Shown here piece by piece: positions 62,029 to 64,000 of a stretch of DNA of 64,000 nt. Source of the stretch: Paenibacillus chitinolyticus NBRC 15660 (lineage in GTDB: Bacteria; Bacillota; Bacilli; Paenibacillales; NBRC-103111); contig NZ_BBJT01000003.1 of the NCBI RefSeq assembly GCF_000739915.1, positions 930,001-994,000 on the forward strand, in the 5' to 3' direction. A model generated the notes under the pieces. That model did no database searches and was not told the DNA's origin. It saw only the letters and a list, made by a program, of their open reading frames with translations. Position numbers and translations under genes: made by a program. Position 1 is the stretch's first letter. Every line of letters starts with the position of its first letter.

Positions 62029-62958
62029 ATGGTGCAAGCAGTCGTATATTCGGAAACGGTCAACCGGACCCTATCTTACATCGAGGCTCATCTGAAGGAG
62101 GAGCTGAATCTGGAAATCCTCGCCGAGCGGGCGGCATTTTCCATGTATCATTTTCACCGGATCTTCCAGGCTCAGGTAGGCATGCCTCCCGCCGACTATA
62201 TCCGCAGGCGCCGGCTGTCTAGCGCGGCGTGCAGCCTGCTCGGAACCGAGCGGAGGATCCTCGACATCGCGCTTGAATACCGCTTCGATTCCCAGGAATC
62301 GTTTACTCGCTCTTTCAAGCGCATGTTCCTTATGACGCCGGGCCAGTACCGTTCCTACTACCGCACGCTTACGATGCAGAAGGAGAGTGAAGCCGAAATG
62401 GCCGAACAGGCGGATCAAATGAATGCTTTACAAGGAGAACCCCGAGGCTGGATGCTTACCGGCACCAACACGGGAGATTATGAGATGGGCGTAGACCGGC
62501 TGGAGGTCCACCACGGCAAATCGTCCGGTTATCTGCGTTCGCTCACGGAACGGGCCTCCGGGTTCGGGACCATGATGCAGATGTTCAAAGCGGACGCTTA
62601 CCTGGGAAGCCGGCTTCGGCTGAGCGGTTTCGTCAAAACCGAGCAAGTCCGGGACTGGTGCGGCTTGTGGCTGCGCATAGACGGCAAAGATCACGACGTG
62701 CTCGGCTTTGACAACATGAGCGGCAGGCCCATCCGCGGAACGACAGGCTGGAGCCGATACAGCTTGGTGCTGGATGTGCCCAAAGAGAGTGTGGCGATCG
62801 CGTTCGGCGTTCTGTTGAACGGAAGCGGCCGGGTCTGGATCGACAGTCTCCAGTTCGATACCGTCAGTCTCCAGGTGCCTGTGACGAGTCTGGAGGAGGT
62901 TAACGCGCTCCCCGACGCTCCGGTCAACCTGAACTTTGAAGAGGAGCCCGATCAGTAG
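62029..62958 (+). CDS. AraC-family regulator with a C-terminal carbohydrate-binding-like domain
   Basis: A 309-residue protein. Residues about 8-112 are a two-helix-turn-helix AraC DNA-binding domain (LNLEILAERAAFSMYHFHRIFQAQVG, ILDIALEYRFDSQESFTRSFKRMFLMTPGQYR). Residues about 140-300 resemble a jelly-roll ligand domain (YLGSRLRLSGFVKTEQVRDWCGLWLRIDG, RVWIDSLQFDTVSL) rather than the GyrI domain usual after an N-terminal AraC unit. A linker of about 30 residues rich in Glu and Gln joins them. The ribosome site is weak. It is a single gene. Confidence 0.82.
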   Translation: MVQAVVYSETVNRTLSYIEAHLKEELNLEILAERAAFSMYHFHRIFQAQVGMPPADYIRRRRLSSAACSLLGTERRILDIALEYRFDSQESFTRSFKRMFLMTPGQYRSYYRTLTMQKESEAEMAEQADQMNALQGEPRGWMLTGTNTGDYEMGVDRLEVHHGKSSGYLRSLTERASGFGTMMQMFKADAYLGSRLRLSGFVKTEQVRDWCGLWLRIDGKDHDVLGFDNMSGRPIRGTTGWSRYSLVLDVPKESVAIAFGVLLNGSGRVWIDSLQFDTVSLQVPVTSLEEVNALPDAPVNLNFEEEPDQ

Positions 62959-62971
62959 AGCGTGGCAACGT

Positions 62972-63008
62972 AAAAAGACGATTCCCCTTTGGGAGAATCG
63001 TCTTTTTT
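62972..63008 (+). terminator. Terminator of the AraC-type gene
   Basis: Stem AAAAAGACGATTC/GAATCGTCTTTTTT with a 10-nt loop. The A-run also allows action on the minus strand. Confidence 0.85.
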
Positions 63009-63082
63009 ATACCTCACCGGCCGGTACGGCACGATTAGCGGCACCGTTAGCCGGCAGGCGGGCATCAGACAGCCGGAAGCGG

Positions 63083-63769
63083 TTACGTGTGCTCCGCCTG
63101 CTGCTGATGCTCTTCATGGATTTTATAGAGCGCCTGAACAAGCGGATCGGCCGGATCGCGGTTCAGCAAGTGAAGCGTCATCAGAAACTGGAGCGGAAGG
63201 GCAAACGTATTGTTGCCTTCTTTAATGGACGGGAAGCCCACTTCCAATACAGGGCCGGCTTCGGGATGCATCTCCAGATCGACGTAGATCTGTTCTTCCG
63301 GAAATTCGCTTCTTACGCTCTCCGCGCAGTGAGGCACGATATAATTGTCCAGCAGCTGTTTCGCTTCTTCTTCGCTTTGAGGAGCGGCCGGAAGCGGACG
63401 ATTGTCGGAGCTGCGGATCAAGTCCACGAAGAAGGAGGACATCCATAGACCCGGATTCTCCTTATTCTGGAACGTATGCACAAGCTCGTTAAGGAAAAAT
63501 CCGCAGGAGTAACTGTTATCGTTTTGACGGATCGTGTAGGCGAACAAAGGACCGAAGACGGGATGCTGGCCCACCTGTCCTTCCACTTCGTAGTCGGAAA
63601 ACTGCTCTTTCAATACCTGTTCGGCATGCTTGTACCAGGCAAAAATAATTTCGTTCTGCTGCTGTTGTTCCTGCTGTTCTCGGGCTGCCTGCTCTTCGGG
63701 AGACAGTTGCTCTTCTTCTGTCGCTTGAGCTTCGATAGGCTGATCGCCGGATTCGTTAGGTGTGGTCAT
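63083..63769 (-). CDS. Uncharacterised acidic cytoplasmic protein
   Basis: A 228-residue protein I do not recognise. The first 40 residues are Glu/Gln-rich and probably disordered (QLSPEEQAAREQQEQQQQ). The rest is globular, with aromatic residues (IIFAWYKHAEQVLKEQFSDYEVEG, YSCGFFLNELVHTFQ) and a predominance of acidic residues. No membrane segment or catalytic motif is evident. A very good start site (AAGGAGGAGTATAT) shows it is a real gene. Confidence 0.72.
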   Translation of the reverse strand: MTTPNESGDQPIEAQATEEEQLSPEEQAAREQQEQQQQNEIIFAWYKHAEQVLKEQFSDYEVEGQVGQHPVFGPLFAYTIRQNDNSYSCGFFLNELVHTFQNKENPGLWMSSFFVDLIRSSDNRPLPAAPQSEEEAKQLLDNYIVPHCAESVRSEFPEEQIYVDLEMHPEAGPVLEVGFPSIKEGNNTFALPLQFLMTLHLLNRDPADPLVQALYKIHEEHQQQAEHT

Positions 63770-63859
63770 ATATACTCCTCCTTGCCTCCCATCTTATCAT
63801 GTTCTGGAGATGATGGGAAAGCAGCGTCTTCTTTTCCCGCTTCGGTTACGAAACGGCCG

Positions 63860-64000
63860 TTACTTCACATAAAGCCTTCCTGTCTCTTCCCAAATTTCTC
63901 CGGGATTCAGCCCGAACAAGCCGATTTCTTCCGCCGGCAGCGGACTGTTCGGCGCATTCACGAGATTCACTTGCGGCTCCGGGCAGAAAAACCCTTCCTC
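63860..64000 (-). CDS. Aldose 1-epimerase family protein (partial, C-terminus)
   Basis: Only the last 46 residues are in the window. CPEPQVNLVNAPNSPLPAEE and LFGLNPGEIWEETGRLYV match the C-terminal end of galactose-mutarotase-like proteins, where CPEP and NAPN precede the final strands and the PGE motif. The catalytic residues lie outside the window. Confidence 0.7.
   Translation of the reverse strand, partial: EEGFFCPEPQVNLVNAPNSPLPAEEIGLFGLNPGEIWEETGRLYVK

Noticed and set aside
1-64000. CRISPR arrays, rRNA, tRNA, replication origin
   Set aside because: No regularly spaced repeats, no rRNA- or tRNA-like sequence and no DnaA-box cluster were noticed on reading.

Overview
The window reads as chromosome of a spore-forming Gram-positive bacterium, most likely Paenibacillaceae. 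It carries close relatives of Bacillus genes (KbaA, YisL, YhbD, YpgQ-like HD protein, BmrC/BmrD, CsbD, Dps behind a PerR box), strong GGAGG-type ribosome binding sites and U-tract terminators, and most of it is GC-rich. I see no rRNA, tRNA or CRISPR. Species cannot be fixed from the sequence. || Layout: 1-9.9 kb is housekeeping and accessory metabolism on the minus strand: a secreted copper-amine-oxidase-domain protein, Dps, topoisomerase III, an MFS pump, kbaA-yisL, two sugar-type dehydrogenases and a DAO flavoprotein. 10-12.5 kb is a compact ba3-type cytochrome oxidase operon (I, II, IIa) that shares a regulatory region with a divergent LTA-synthase-like gene. 14.8-20.9 kb holds an SMP-30 protein, a ROK regulator with two half-size chromate transporters, a secreted GDPD-type phosphodiesterase, CsbD and an HD hydrolase. 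|| 21.2-31.05 kb is the most interesting block: eleven same-strand genes, ptsH-ptsI-(PRD/EIIB regulator)-amidohydrolase-PRD protein-SFCGS protein-DUF4312-DUF4311-DUF4310-DgaE-like ammonia lyase-KDPG-type aldolase. The enzymes predict breakdown of an N-acylated amino sugar acid to pyruvate and glyceraldehyde 3-phosphate. No kinase and no recognisable PTS permease is present, so the four uncharacterised proteins are candidates for an undescribed transporter, perhaps a phosphorylating one. || 31.2-38.0 kb has a frameshifted MFS gene, a membrane-anchored subtilase and a BmrCD-type heterodimeric ABC exporter. 38.1-56.3 kb is a patchy accessory region, AT-rich in many parts, with decayed genes (XRE regulator, methyltransferase, ISL3 transposase), a short dispersed repeat, a VanRS-like two-component pair next to a PAF-acetylhydrolase-like lipase, a MarR/reductase pair with clear operators, and a LacI-controlled fructan or difructose-anhydride locus (LacI, ABC importer, GH172, GH32, fructokinase). 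|| 56.4-64 kb returns to GC-rich sequence: an ssuABC-type sulfonate importer with an acyl-CoA-dehydrogenase-like flavoprotein and a leader terminator, a yhbD-bactofilin pair, an AraC regulator with an unusual C-terminal domain, an unknown acidic protein and the end of an aldose epimerase.
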